From Syntrophus buswellii (GTDB lineage: Bacteria > Desulfobacterota > Syntrophia > Syntrophales > Syntrophaceae): DNA of 64,000 nucleotides. Where the stretch lies: contig NZ_CP175563.1 in the NCBI RefSeq assembly GCF_046097065.1, positions 1,364,001-1,428,000 of the forward strand. Direction: 5' to 3'. The notes beneath the pieces were generated by a model. The model was given only the letters and a program-made list of their open reading frames with translations, did no database searches and was not told where the DNA came from. A program made the position numbers and the translations under genes. Shown here in pieces: positions 52,067 to 60,796 of the stretch (the first letter of the stretch is position 1; each line of letters starts with the position of its first letter).

Positions 52067-54172
52067 ATGAGCCGTACGAAGAAAGAACCGCCCCCCGGCT
52101 GCGGCAGGAGCTATCCCCTCGGCGCCACGGTCTTTCGGGACGGCGTGAACTTCAGCGTCTTTTCCAAAGGGAGTGAGGCGGTACAGTTGCTTCTCTTCGA
52201 TTCTGTCGATGCCCCGAAACCATCCCGGGTTATCGAACTGGATCGACGGGCCAATCGCACCTACCACTACTGGCATGTCCTTGTGCCCGGGATCTCCGCG
52301 GGACAGCTTTATGCCTATCGAGTGACCGGTCCGTTCAACCCGGAGCGGGGGCTTCGCTTTGACCCGGATAAGGTACTGCTCGACCCTTACGGCAGGTGCA
52401 TTGACCTTCCAGCCGGTTACAGCCGCACTGCCGCGTGCAAACCTGGGGACAATGCAGCAACGGCCATAAAAAGCGTCGTTGCAGACATCCATTCCTATGA
52501 CTGGGAGGGCGATGCCCCTTTGAGGACACCATTCGCCAAGACGATCATCTACGAGCTGCATGTCGGGGGATTTACAAAGCATCCCAGTTCAGGGATCGCT
52601 TCCGCCAGAAGCGGCACCTACGCGGGACTGGTAGAAAAAATTCCCTATCTGTGTGACCTCGGGGTCTCTGCCGTTGAACTGCTGCCCGTATTCGCCTTTG
52701 ACGAGCAGGATGGTCCCCCTGGCTTGTGCAATTACTGGGGTTATTCTCCGATCTCCTTTTTCGCCCCTCATCCTGGTTACAGCTCGCGTTTGGATCCGTT
52801 GGGCGCACTGGAAGAGTTCCGGGACATGGTAAAGGCCCTTCACCGCGCCGGGATCGAGGTCCTTCTGGATGTCGTCTACAATCATACCGCCGAGATTGGA
52901 GCCGACGGCCCGACCTTCTGTTTTCGAGGTCTGTCCAACGAAGAGTATTACATCCTTGAATCGGACAAATCCAGGTACAGCGATTATACCGGTTGCGGCA
53001 ACACCATGAATACGAATGAGCCTATCTGCCGGCGATTGATTCTAGACAGTCTCCATTACTGGGTTCGCGAGATGCATATCGACGGTTTTCGCTTCGATCT
53101 GGCCTCCATCCTTTCCCGGGACAAAAGCGGCCATCCCATGCCTTCCCCGCCCATTCTCTGGGACATTGAATCCGATCCGATCCTGGCGAATGTCAAAATG
53201 ATCGCCGAGGCCTGGGATGCGGCAGGCCTCTATCAGGTGGGCACCTTTATCGGCGACAGTTGGAAAGAGTGGAACGGACGGTTTCGCGACGATATTCGGG
53301 CCTTCCTGAAGGGCGATAATGGCAGGGTATGGGCTGTCGCACAACGGCTGCTCGGCAGTCCGGATATGTACGGCCACGAAGAACGGGAGCCGGAACAGAG
53401 CATTAATTTCGTCACCTGCCATGACGGCTTTACCCTGAATGATCTCGTTTCCTACAATACCAAGCATAATGAAGGAAACAACCAGCAAAACCGTGACGGA
53501 TCGGATGACAACCTCAGCTGGAACTGCGGAGTTGAAGGACCCACCGATGACCCGGAGATTGAGCGCCTGAGAAACCGCCAGGTGAAAAATTTTCTCACCC
53601 TTGCCCTCCTGTCGGTCGGTACGCCCATGCTGCTCATGGGCGACGAGATGCGGCGCAGTCAAAACGGAAACAACAATGCCTTCTGTCAGGACAACGAAAT
53701 CAGTTGGATGAACTGGGAACTGGCCATCAAGCATGCAGATAACCATCGTTTTGCGAAAATGCTGATTAACGTGCGCAGGAATCGGGAATTTCCTACGGAA
53801 CGGCTGAATATCACGCTGAACGAACTGCTTCACAACCAGCCTGTTTTCTGGCACGGGGTCGGGCTCAATGCGCCGGACTGGGGTTATGAGTCCCATGCCA
53901 TCGCGGCAACGGTCACTGTTCCGGGAAACATTCTTTTGCTTTCCATCATGATCAATGCCTATTGGGAAACCCTTTCCTTCGAGATCCCATTCAGGGGAGA
54001 TGCTTACGAGCCCTGGAGACGGTGCATCGATACCTATCTGGACGGTCCCGATGATATCCTCACCTGGCCGCAGGCCCTCCCTGTCGAAGGTCATACCTAT
54101 GAAGTGCGGCCCAGGTCGATCGTGCTTCTGATAACCAGAGCCCTTAATCCTGAAACCACCATGACAACATAG
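52067..54172 (+). CDS. glgX: Glycogen debranching enzyme (GlgX/isoamylase type)
   Basis: This GH13 debranching enzyme of 701 residues hydrolyses alpha-1,6 branches left by phosphorylase. An N-terminal CBM48 domain (PLGATVFRDGVNFSVFSKG) precedes the catalytic barrel. DVVYNHTAE is region I. DGFRFDLASI holds the nucleophile D344, KMIAEAWDAAG the acid E381, and NFVTCHDGFTLNDLVSYN the stabilising aspartate. AAGGAAAGGAGAG is the ribosome-binding site. The 15-bp gap to the aldolase gene indicates cotranscription. Confidence 0.96.
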   Translation: MSRTKKEPPPGCGRSYPLGATVFRDGVNFSVFSKGSEAVQLLLFDSVDAPKPSRVIELDRRANRTYHYWHVLVPGISAGQLYAYRVTGPFNPERGLRFDPDKVLLDPYGRCIDLPAGYSRTAACKPGDNAATAIKSVVADIHSYDWEGDAPLRTPFAKTIIYELHVGGFTKHPSSGIASARSGTYAGLVEKIPYLCDLGVSAVELLPVFAFDEQDGPPGLCNYWGYSPISFFAPHPGYSSRLDPLGALEEFRDMVKALHRAGIEVLLDVVYNHTAEIGADGPTFCFRGLSNEEYYILESDKSRYSDYTGCGNTMNTNEPICRRLILDSLHYWVREMHIDGFRFDLASILSRDKSGHPMPSPPILWDIESDPILANVKMIAEAWDAAGLYQVGTFIGDSWKEWNGRFRDDIRAFLKGDNGRVWAVAQRLLGSPDMYGHEEREPEQSINFVTCHDGFTLNDLVSYNTKHNEGNNQQNRDGSDDNLSWNCGVEGPTDDPEIERLRNRQVKNFLTLALLSVGTPMLLMGDEMRRSQNGNNNAFCQDNEISWMNWELAIKHADNHRFAKMLINVRRNREFPTERLNITLNELLHNQPVFWHGVGLNAPDWGYESHAIAATVTVPGNILLLSIMINAYWETLSFEIPFRGDAYEPWRRCIDTYLDGPDDILTWPQALPVEGHTYEVRPRSIVLLITRALNPETTMTT

Positions 54173-54187
54173 AAAAAGAGGGAGTTT

Positions 54188-55231
54188 ATGCCAGTAGCCA
54201 GCTATGAGATTTTTTGTGAAATGCTCGAAAGGGCCCGGAAGAATTCCTTCGCTTATCCCGCCATCAACGTGACCTCGCTGACCACGGCCAATGCGGTTCT
54301 GAAAGGCCTTGCCGAGTGCGGAAGTGACGGAATCATCCAGGTTTCCACGGGCGGAGCCGCCTTTGCCTCGGGTTCCGCTGTGAAGGACATGGCCCTCGGT
54401 GCCATCTCGATTGCCGAACATGTGCACCGAGTCGCGGATCGCTATCCCATTTATGTGGCCTTGAATACGGACCACTGCACGGCGGGCAATCTCGATAAAT
54501 TCGTGATCCCCCTGGTAGAGGAGACCGAAAAAAGGCGTGCAGCGGGAAAACCCAATCTCTTCACCGCTCATATGTTCGATGGAAGCGCCCTTCCTCTGAA
54601 AGAAAATCTGGATATTGCGGTGAAACTCCTCGACCGTTTCCGGAAGAGTGACCTGGTTCTCGAAATCGAAGCGGGGGTCGTGGGCGGAGAGGAGGATGGA
54701 ATCAAGGCCAGCGCCGATGCCAAGCTGTATACCACTCCGGAGGACACCCTCGAGGTCGCCCGCCGGTTGAATGCGATTACCGGTGCACGGTACCTGCTCG
54801 CGGCAACCTTCGGCAATGTTCACGGAGTCTATAAGCCGGGACATGTTCAATTGAAACCTTCCATTCTGAAGGATTGCCAGGACGCGGTTGTAAAGGCCTA
54901 CGGCGAGGAGGCCCGTTTCTATCTGGTCTTCCACGGCGGCTCGGGATCGACGATCGAGGATATTCATGCCGCCCTCAATTACGGGGTCGTCAAGATGAAC
55001 ATCGATACGGACACGCAGTATGCCTATACGCGCGCCATCGCCGATCACCTGTTCCGGAATTACAGCGGCGCCCTGAAAGTGGACGGCGAGGTGGGCGATA
55101 AGAAAGTCTACGACCCGCGGGCCTACCTGGCCATGGCCGAAGACGCCATGGCGAAGCGGGTCAAGGAGGCGGTTACGCAACTTCGGAGTGTCGGTACGAC
55201 GCTGATGAAAAAAGACCCTTCCCAGGGTTGA
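54188..55231 (+). CDS. fba: Fructose-bisphosphate aldolase, class II
   Basis: The 347-residue zinc enzyme cleaves fructose-1,6-bisphosphate. Metal and substrate motifs are ALNTDHCTAGNL with zinc-binding histidine, FTAHMFDGSALPLKEN, EIEAGVVGGEEDG and the FHGGSGSTIED phosphate loop. Its length and insertions fit the type A group (FbaA-like). It lies between glgX and pfk, with short gaps both sides. Confidence 0.94.
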   Translation: MPVASYEIFCEMLERARKNSFAYPAINVTSLTTANAVLKGLAECGSDGIIQVSTGGAAFASGSAVKDMALGAISIAEHVHRVADRYPIYVALNTDHCTAGNLDKFVIPLVEETEKRRAAGKPNLFTAHMFDGSALPLKENLDIAVKLLDRFRKSDLVLEIEAGVVGGEEDGIKASADAKLYTTPEDTLEVARRLNAITGARYLLAATFGNVHGVYKPGHVQLKPSILKDCQDAVVKAYGEEARFYLVFHGGSGSTIEDIHAALNYGVVKMNIDTDTQYAYTRAIADHLFRNYSGALKVDGEVGDKKVYDPRAYLAMAEDAMAKRVKEAVTQLRSVGTTLMKKDPSQG

Positions 55232-55252
55232 AAGTGACGACAGGAGGTCCGG

Positions 55253-56539
55253 ATGGAGAATTATGAGCTCGATTTTTCGATAGAGCGGCTGGGAGAGTGC
55301 CGCATCCCTTCCCCGGTGCGGGGAATCCGATTTATGGACGATGATGGGCATGTCCTTTATTTTTCGCGTTTTGAAGAGATGAACCCATGGCTTGAAAAAG
55401 GAATCCGTCCGCCCGCGATGGAAACCGCCGGGCCAAGGGAAAAGATCTTTTTCGACCCGTCGCAAATTGCCTGCGGCATTGTGACCTGCGGCGGGGTATG
55501 TCCCGGTCTCAACGACGTGATCCGTTCGATTGTGCTGAGTCTTCATCATCATTACGGTGTGCGGAAAGTATACGGGTTCCGGTACGGGTACGAAGGCCTC
55601 GTGAGTCGGCATGGGCACGCGCCGCTCGAACTGACATCGGATTCGGTCGCCAGGATCCATGAAATCGGCGGAACGATCCTGGGTACGTCCCGGGGGCCGC
55701 AGGACGCCTCCGAGATGGTTTCCACCCTTGAGGACCTCAAAATCGGCATTCTCTTTACCGTCGGAGGAGACGGGACGCAGCGGGGGGCACAGAAGATCTC
55801 CGAAGAAGCGGCCCGGCGGGGTCTTCCGATCAGCGTCATCGGCATTCCAAAGACGATCGACAACGATATTTCCTATATCCAGACGACCTTCGGGTTCGAA
55901 ACGGCGGTTGCCGAGGCGCGCCGGGCAACCTACGCCGCCACCACCGAAGCGGATGCGGCGCGGAACAGCATCGGCCTTGTAAAGCTCATGGGCCGCGATT
56001 CTGGGTTTATCGCCGCGTATTCAGTCCTTGTGAACAGTCACGTGAACTTCTGCCTTGTGCCGGAAGTGCCCTTTTCTCTCGAGGGTTTTTGCGAAGCCCT
56101 GAGACAGCGCCTGGAACGGAAGGGCCATGCCGTGATCGTTGTTGCCGAGGGGGCCGGTCAGGGCCTGATGGAGAAGACGGCGGAGCGGGACGCCTCGGGA
56201 AACGTCAAATACGGGGACATCGGCGTTTTTCTCCGGGATGCCATCAAGGGCTATTTCAAGCAATCCAACCTGGAGGTCAATCTCAAGTACATCGATCCCA
56301 GTTACATCATCCGGAGTATGCCGGCAAATCCCCGTGATGCGGCTTTCTGCCTTCTCCTCGGTCAGAGTGCCGTCCATGCCGGAATGAGCGGGCGGACCAA
56401 CATGGTGGTGAGCTACTGGAACCAGCAGTTCACCCATGTGCCCATCAAACTGGCCGTGTCGCAGCGCAAGAAGATAGACACGCGGGGCATGCTTTGGAAC
56501 AGTGTGATGGCCGTGACTCGACAGCCCGACATGATGTGA
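55253..56539 (+). CDS. pfk: 6-phosphofructokinase, plant-type, probably ATP-dependent
   Basis: The 428-residue protein has the PFK active-site motifs. G171-G-D-G-T175 has Gly where PPi-dependent enzymes have Asp, so ATP is the likely donor. PKTIDND has Lys200, as in PPi and plant enzymes rather than the Gly of bacterial ATP-PFK. TVGGDGTQRGAQKI and GLVKLMGRDSGFIAAYS are close to plant cytosolic ATP-PFK. An N-terminal extension of about 90 residues (DFSIERLGECRIPSPV) also fits that group. The 21-bp gap from fba shows they are cotranscribed. Donor specificity is inferred. Confidence 0.92.
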   Translation: MENYELDFSIERLGECRIPSPVRGIRFMDDDGHVLYFSRFEEMNPWLEKGIRPPAMETAGPREKIFFDPSQIACGIVTCGGVCPGLNDVIRSIVLSLHHHYGVRKVYGFRYGYEGLVSRHGHAPLELTSDSVARIHEIGGTILGTSRGPQDASEMVSTLEDLKIGILFTVGGDGTQRGAQKISEEAARRGLPISVIGIPKTIDNDISYIQTTFGFETAVAEARRATYAATTEADAARNSIGLVKLMGRDSGFIAAYSVLVNSHVNFCLVPEVPFSLEGFCEALRQRLERKGHAVIVVAEGAGQGLMEKTAERDASGNVKYGDIGVFLRDAIKGYFKQSNLEVNLKYIDPSYIIRSMPANPRDAAFCLLLGQSAVHAGMSGRTNMVVSYWNQQFTHVPIKLAVSQRKKIDTRGMLWNSVMAVTRQPDMM

Positions 56540-56624
56540 GGAAGGGAGAAGAAGACCCGCCGAGAGGGTGGAAGGGCCGTACGGCTTTGAACAGGAAGAT
56601 CCTTACCGGAAAAGGAGAAAAAAG

Positions 56625-57827
56625 ATGAAAGACAAGAGGTTCATACAACAGGTCGTTTGGCTGCTTGTACTCCTGCTGACATGGCCGGTCAGCGGATGGG
56701 CTCAGGCATCCGGAGCTTCGCCGGGATACAAGCAGGGAGAGCTGGAGCAGATCCTGGCGCCCATTGCCCTCCATCCCGATTCGCTCCTCACTCAGATCCT
56801 CATGGCCTCTACATACCCCCTTGAAATCGTCGAGGCGGACCGGTTCGCAAAGGCAAATGCAACTCTGAAAGGCGACTCCCTGACCCGTGCCCTGGAACAG
56901 AAAAACTGGGACCCCAGTGTGAAGTCCCTGGTCAACTTTCCCCAGGTTCTGTCGATGATGAGTGAGAAGCTCGAGTGGACGCAGAAACTGGGCGACGCCT
57001 TCCTTTCCCAGCAGAAGGATGTGATGGCGACGATCCAGAAACTTCGAGCGCAGGCACAGGCGTCGGGCAATCTCAAAACGACCGGTGAGCAGGTCGTCAA
57101 GACCCAGCAGGAAGTCATCATCATAGAGCCTGCCAGCCCGCAGGTCGTCTATGTGCCGGCTTATAACCCGACCGTCGTGTATGGAACCTGGGCGTACCCG
57201 TCCTACCCGCCATACCCCGTCTATCCCCCGGGATATGTTGCCACAACGGCCGCCTTTTCCTTCATGGCCGGCGCTGCCGTCGGCGCTGCCTGGGGTTATG
57301 CGTGGGGCCATTCAGACTGGCACGGGGGAGATGTGGATATCGACGTCAATCGGAATGCCAACATCAACCGCAACATTGATCGAAGCAAATATCAGAACCA
57401 GATGACGGGCGGCAAGGGGAGCCAGGGAAAATGGCAGCATAACCCGGCCCATCGCAAGGGGGTTTCTTATCGAGACCAGAACACGAGGCAGAAATACGGT
57501 CAATCAAGGCCGGGTGTCGACAGCAGGCAAGATTTCAGAGGGCGGACGCCCGATACAAGCGGCAGATCAGGTGCAGCCAGACAGGACCTCTCAGGCAAGG
57601 GCTCCGGTGGGCGGGGAGCCCAGCCAACGCAGCAGCCCAGGTCTTCGAACGCCTTTGAAGGGGTGAATCGGGGTGGAAGCGAGGCCAGAGCGGACAGTGC
57701 TCGTGGAAGCTCCAGTCGTCAGAGTATGTCCGCCTCTCGAAGCGGCGGTGGAGGGGGATTCTCCGGTGGGCGCAGCGGCGGGGGTTTCTCCGGTGGCCGC
57801 GGTGGCGGTCGTGGCGGTCGAAGGTAA
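56625..57827 (+). CDS. DUF3300-like exported protein with Gly-rich tail
   Basis: The ATG at 56625, with AAAGGAG upstream, gives 400 residues; an upstream in-frame GTG lacks such a site. A signal peptide (FIQQVVWLLVLLLTWPVSGWAQA) comes first. The DUF3300 region (about 30-200) has KQGELEQILAPIALHPDSLL and PQVVYVPAYNP. One hydrophobic helix (about 205-230) follows, then an Asn/Gly-rich stretch and a C-terminal tail of GGGFSGGRSGG repeats ending GGRR. It is secreted or envelope-bound and of unknown function. It sits within the glycolysis operon and is followed by its frequent partner, DUF2950. Confidence 0.85.
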   Translation: MKDKRFIQQVVWLLVLLLTWPVSGWAQASGASPGYKQGELEQILAPIALHPDSLLTQILMASTYPLEIVEADRFAKANATLKGDSLTRALEQKNWDPSVKSLVNFPQVLSMMSEKLEWTQKLGDAFLSQQKDVMATIQKLRAQAQASGNLKTTGEQVVKTQQEVIIIEPASPQVVYVPAYNPTVVYGTWAYPSYPPYPVYPPGYVATTAAFSFMAGAAVGAAWGYAWGHSDWHGGDVDIDVNRNANINRNIDRSKYQNQMTGGKGSQGKWQHNPAHRKGVSYRDQNTRQKYGQSRPGVDSRQDFRGRTPDTSGRSGAARQDLSGKGSGGRGAQPTQQPRSSNAFEGVNRGGSEARADSARGSSSRQSMSASRSGGGGGFSGGRSGGGFSGGRGGGRGGRR

Positions 57828-57859
57828 GAAAAACCCACGATGAGAAGGAGGAAAAGAGT

Positions 57860-58894
57860 ATGTTGAATACTTTCTCGAAAATAAGAAGTTCTTTCTGCCG
57901 GTATTTTGTTGTGGCGGTCCTCACGGTTCTGCTGGCGCTCTCTGCGGGTTTTTCATCTGCGGATGCAGCCGTTAAAGGGGGTCAGAAAAGGACCTATCCT
58001 TCGCCGGAGGCTGCAGTCAAGGCGCTGGTCGATGCCGTAAAATCTCAGGATAGAAAGCAAATGACCCTGGTTCTTGGTCCGGAGGCCCACGCGATCCTCT
58101 TGTCCGGGGATGAAATCGCGGACAGGGAGGCCCTCGAAAACTTTGCCCAAAGATATGAAGAGAAGAACAGGATCGAGAGGGAGGGGGAATTCAAAGCCGT
58201 TCTCCTGGTGGGCCAAAAGGATTGGCCTTTGCCGATCCCGATTGTGAAGAAGGGGCAGGGATGGCTGTTCGATACGAAAAAAGGAAAAGAGGAGGTCCTG
58301 AACCGGAGGATCGGCAGAAATGAACTGGCGGTCATCAAGGTCTGCGAAGCCTATGTCGATGCCCAGCAGGAATATGCGGATATGCAAAGTGAAGAAGGGG
58401 GACTGGCAAGGTATGCCCGGAAGTTCTGGAGCACCCCCGGGAAGAGGGACGGCCTGTACTGGGAAACAAAGGAAGGCGAAAAGCCGAGCCCCTTCGGTCC
58501 CTTTGCCGCGAAGGCAAAGACAGAGGGCTACGTGAAAAAGTCCTCTTCCGATCATCCCCAGCCCTACTACGGTTATTTCTACAGGATACTGCAGGGGCAG
58601 GGATCGTCTGCGAAGGGGGGGGCATTCGATTATGTGGTCAATGGAGACATGATCGGGGGATTTGCCCTGGTTGCCTATCCCGCGCGGTATGGAAATTCCG
58701 GGATCATGACCTTTATCGTGAACCAGGATGGGGTTGTGTATCAGAAGAACCTTGGGAAAGACACGGCGAAAAGAGCCCGCGCGATGAATCTTTTCAATCC
58801 GGATAAGACCTGGAAGAAGGTGGAAACGGACGGAGAGGGAAGCCCGGCAGGAACGGATTCCGGCTGTCCCGGTGAACAGGGGGGAAAAGAATGA
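57860..58894 (+). CDS. DUF2950-like exported protein
   Basis: The 344-residue product has a signal peptide (FVVAVLTVLLALSAGFSSADA). The DUF2950 region has YPSPEAAVKALVDAVKSQD, a KGWLFDTKKGKEEVLNRRIGRNEL-like core, CEAYVDAQQEYA and FGPFAAKAKTEGY. It often pairs with DUF3300 genes, as here (32-bp gap). Its function is unknown. Its stop overlaps the pyruvate kinase start by 4 bases (ATGA), tying an envelope protein to a glycolytic enzyme. Confidence 0.85.
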   Translation: MLNTFSKIRSSFCRYFVVAVLTVLLALSAGFSSADAAVKGGQKRTYPSPEAAVKALVDAVKSQDRKQMTLVLGPEAHAILLSGDEIADREALENFAQRYEEKNRIEREGEFKAVLLVGQKDWPLPIPIVKKGQGWLFDTKKGKEEVLNRRIGRNELAVIKVCEAYVDAQQEYADMQSEEGGLARYARKFWSTPGKRDGLYWETKEGEKPSPFGPFAAKAKTEGYVKKSSSDHPQPYYGYFYRILQGQGSSAKGGAFDYVVNGDMIGGFALVAYPARYGNSGIMTFIVNQDGVVYQKNLGKDTAKRARAMNLFNPDKTWKKVETDGEGSPAGTDSGCPGEQGGKE

Positions 58895-60318
58895 ACATGG
58901 CTTTCCCCAAGACGAAGATCGTCTGCACCATCGGGCCTGCATCTGAGGCGCCCGAAGTGATGAAAGAGATGATCCTGGCGGGAATGAACGTCGCCCGGCT
59001 CAACTTTTCCCATGGCGACTTCGAGGCGCACAAGAAGGTCATTGAGAATCTGCGGACCGTGTCGGCATCGCTGGGATGCAGGATCGCCATTCTGGCCGAC
59101 CTCTCCGGCCCGAAGATGAGAATCGGAAAATTCGCGTCCGAGCCGGTCGATCTCAATGCGGGCGATCCGTTCACGCTGACTGTCGACGACATTCCCGGCG
59201 ACAAAAGCCGTGTGTCCGTATCCTTTACCGGTCTGCCGAAGTCCGTGAAGGCAGGAGACATGCTCTTCCTCAATGACGGATACATCCAGCTCAAAGTTGT
59301 CGAATCAAGGGGGAACGATGTCGTCTGCACGGTCATGGTGGGTGGGGAACTCCGCTCCCGCAAGGGGCTCAACCTGCCGGGCATCGATCTCGGCATCAGC
59401 GCGTTCACCGAAAATGATTCCCGGTGTCTGCGCTTTGCCCTCGAAAATGGCGTGGATGCCGTAAGCCAGTCCTTCGTCGAAGGGCCGGCAGATGTCGAAG
59501 CCGTGCGCCAGGCGGCTGCAGATTTGGGATATGCCCCTTTCATCATCGCAAAGATCGAACGGTCCGGGGCGCTCGACCGCATCGAAGAGATCATCGCCGC
59601 GTCTGATGGCATCATGATCGCCCGCGGCGACCTGGGGGTTGAAGTCCCGATCGAGCAGATCGCCATCATCCAGAAGCGAATCACGCGTCTTGCGAACATG
59701 CGCGCGAAACCCGTGATCACAGCGACACAGATGCTCGAATCGATGACGGACTACCGTCGCCCTACACGGGCGGAGGCAACGGACGTGGCAAACGCAATCC
59801 TCGACGGCACGGACTGTGTCATGCTCTCCGGAGAATCCGCCATGGGCAAATATCCTGTGGAAGCCGTCGAGATGCTGGCAAAAATAGCCCTTTCGGCGGA
59901 AGCGCAGCGCCCGATGACCGCGGTCAAAGAGCTGTTCAAAGGCATAGACTTGCGGGAGAGGATTCGCCCGGAGCATCTTATCGCCATCGGCGTGGAAGCC
60001 TGCTTTGAATATGTGACGCCGGCGGCCGTCTTCGTCCCGACGAGAAGCGGCGCGACGGCGCGAAGCATCGCCAGATTCCGCCTTCCCGTCTGGACAGTGG
60101 CCGTAAGCTCCGAGGCGTCAACCTGTCAGCAGCTCCTGTTCTCTTCGGGCATCTATCCCGTGTGCGAGGCTCCTCTACCGGAAAACTGGTACGCTTATGT
60201 TCGAAGACAGACATCCTCACTCGGCCTCAAGGGGAACATCGCCATTCTGACCCAGGGTCCATCCCGGGAGAATGCCGAAGCGAACCACAGCCTGGAAATT
60301 CTTGACCTGACCCTTTGA
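58891..60318 (+). CDS. pyk: Pyruvate kinase
   Basis: The 475-residue enzyme makes pyruvate and ATP from phosphoenolpyruvate and ADP. TKIVCTIGPASEAPEVM and NVARLNFSHGD open the barrel. KIERSGALDRIEEIIAASDGI contains the catalytic lysine region, MIARGDLGVE the metal loop, and the C-terminal regulatory domain is present. GGGGAAAAGA precedes the start, which overlaps DUF2950. It is the last gene of the operon; a stem-loop lies at its stop. Confidence 0.96.
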   Translation: MNMAFPKTKIVCTIGPASEAPEVMKEMILAGMNVARLNFSHGDFEAHKKVIENLRTVSASLGCRIAILADLSGPKMRIGKFASEPVDLNAGDPFTLTVDDIPGDKSRVSVSFTGLPKSVKAGDMLFLNDGYIQLKVVESRGNDVVCTVMVGGELRSRKGLNLPGIDLGISAFTENDSRCLRFALENGVDAVSQSFVEGPADVEAVRQAAADLGYAPFIIAKIERSGALDRIEEIIAASDGIMIARGDLGVEVPIEQIAIIQKRITRLANMRAKPVITATQMLESMTDYRRPTRAEATDVANAILDGTDCVMLSGESAMGKYPVEAVEMLAKIALSAEAQRPMTAVKELFKGIDLRERIRPEHLIAIGVEACFEYVTPAAVFVPTRSGATARSIARFRLPVWTVAVSSEASTCQQLLFSSGIYPVCEAPLPENWYAYVRRQTSSLGLKGNIAILTQGPSRENAEANHSLEILDLTL

Positions 60319-60345
60319 AAGCCGAAGGAAAAGGGCCTTTCAAAG
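60313..60345 (+). terminator. Stem-loop at the pyruvate kinase stop
   Basis: CTTTGAAAG (60313-60321) pairs with CTTTCAAAG (60337-60345), with further G-C pairs inside. It overlaps the stop codon and lacks a T-run. It could be a 3' end or a processing structure. Confidence 0.35.
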
Positions 60346-60796
60346 ATTAACGCTTCGTCAGTAAGGGGAGGACCTTCCCATGGGTGGATCCCTCTCTTGA
60401 AAAAAAAACGGGTGGCCGCAGGACCATCAAGACCCAAGGAGGCACACCGTATGATGAACTCATCGCCACGGCTCTTCTCCAACAAGCTGTCCCCCATGCA
60501 ATTCAGGCGCTAGTCGAAACCTCAATAAGAGGCCTCAATATATTACAGATCCGCAAAATGTTGAGGGAATTTTTCTGCCACAAGAGAGAAACGCTTTTTT
60601 ACCGTTAAATAAGTTGTTATTTATCAAATACTTACAATTGTTCGACCCTGCTCGATTTCAGGTATGTATTTTGGACTTTATTCCACAGGCGGGCTGAAAA
60701 ATTTTAGACCCCTGAGGAAATTGGAACATCGGAACAGAGGTCATATTTGAACACGATAATAAAGGCTATGTCCAGAAGATGAGGAGGAGACCGGGC
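60346..60796. other. Intergenic region between pyk and the RND operon
   Basis: About 450 bases. A frame at 60384-60608 could code 74 residues but has no ribosome-binding site, and its only notable part is the repeat copy at 60510. AT-rich sequence at 60600-60660 may contain the RND operon promoter; I see no clear hexamer pair. Confidence 0.45.
60510..60571 (+). repeat. Repeat copy 2, right of the glycogen/glycolysis block
   Basis: This is the partner of 49111-49170. CAGATCCGCAAAAT and TTGAGGGAAT are identical, and CCTCAATAT is kept. The two lie 11.4 kb apart in the same orientation, enclosing glgP to pyk. Confidence 0.65.

Noticed and set aside
53042..55660. Very long open frame (872 codons) on the - strand across glgX, fba and pfk
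   Set aside because: It lies entirely antisense to well-supported enzymes, has no recognisable protein sequence, and arises from GC-rich codon usage on the other strand.
60384..60608. 74-codon frame after pyruvate kinase
   Set aside because: No ribosome-binding site and no recognisable protein; treated as intergenic with a repeat relic.
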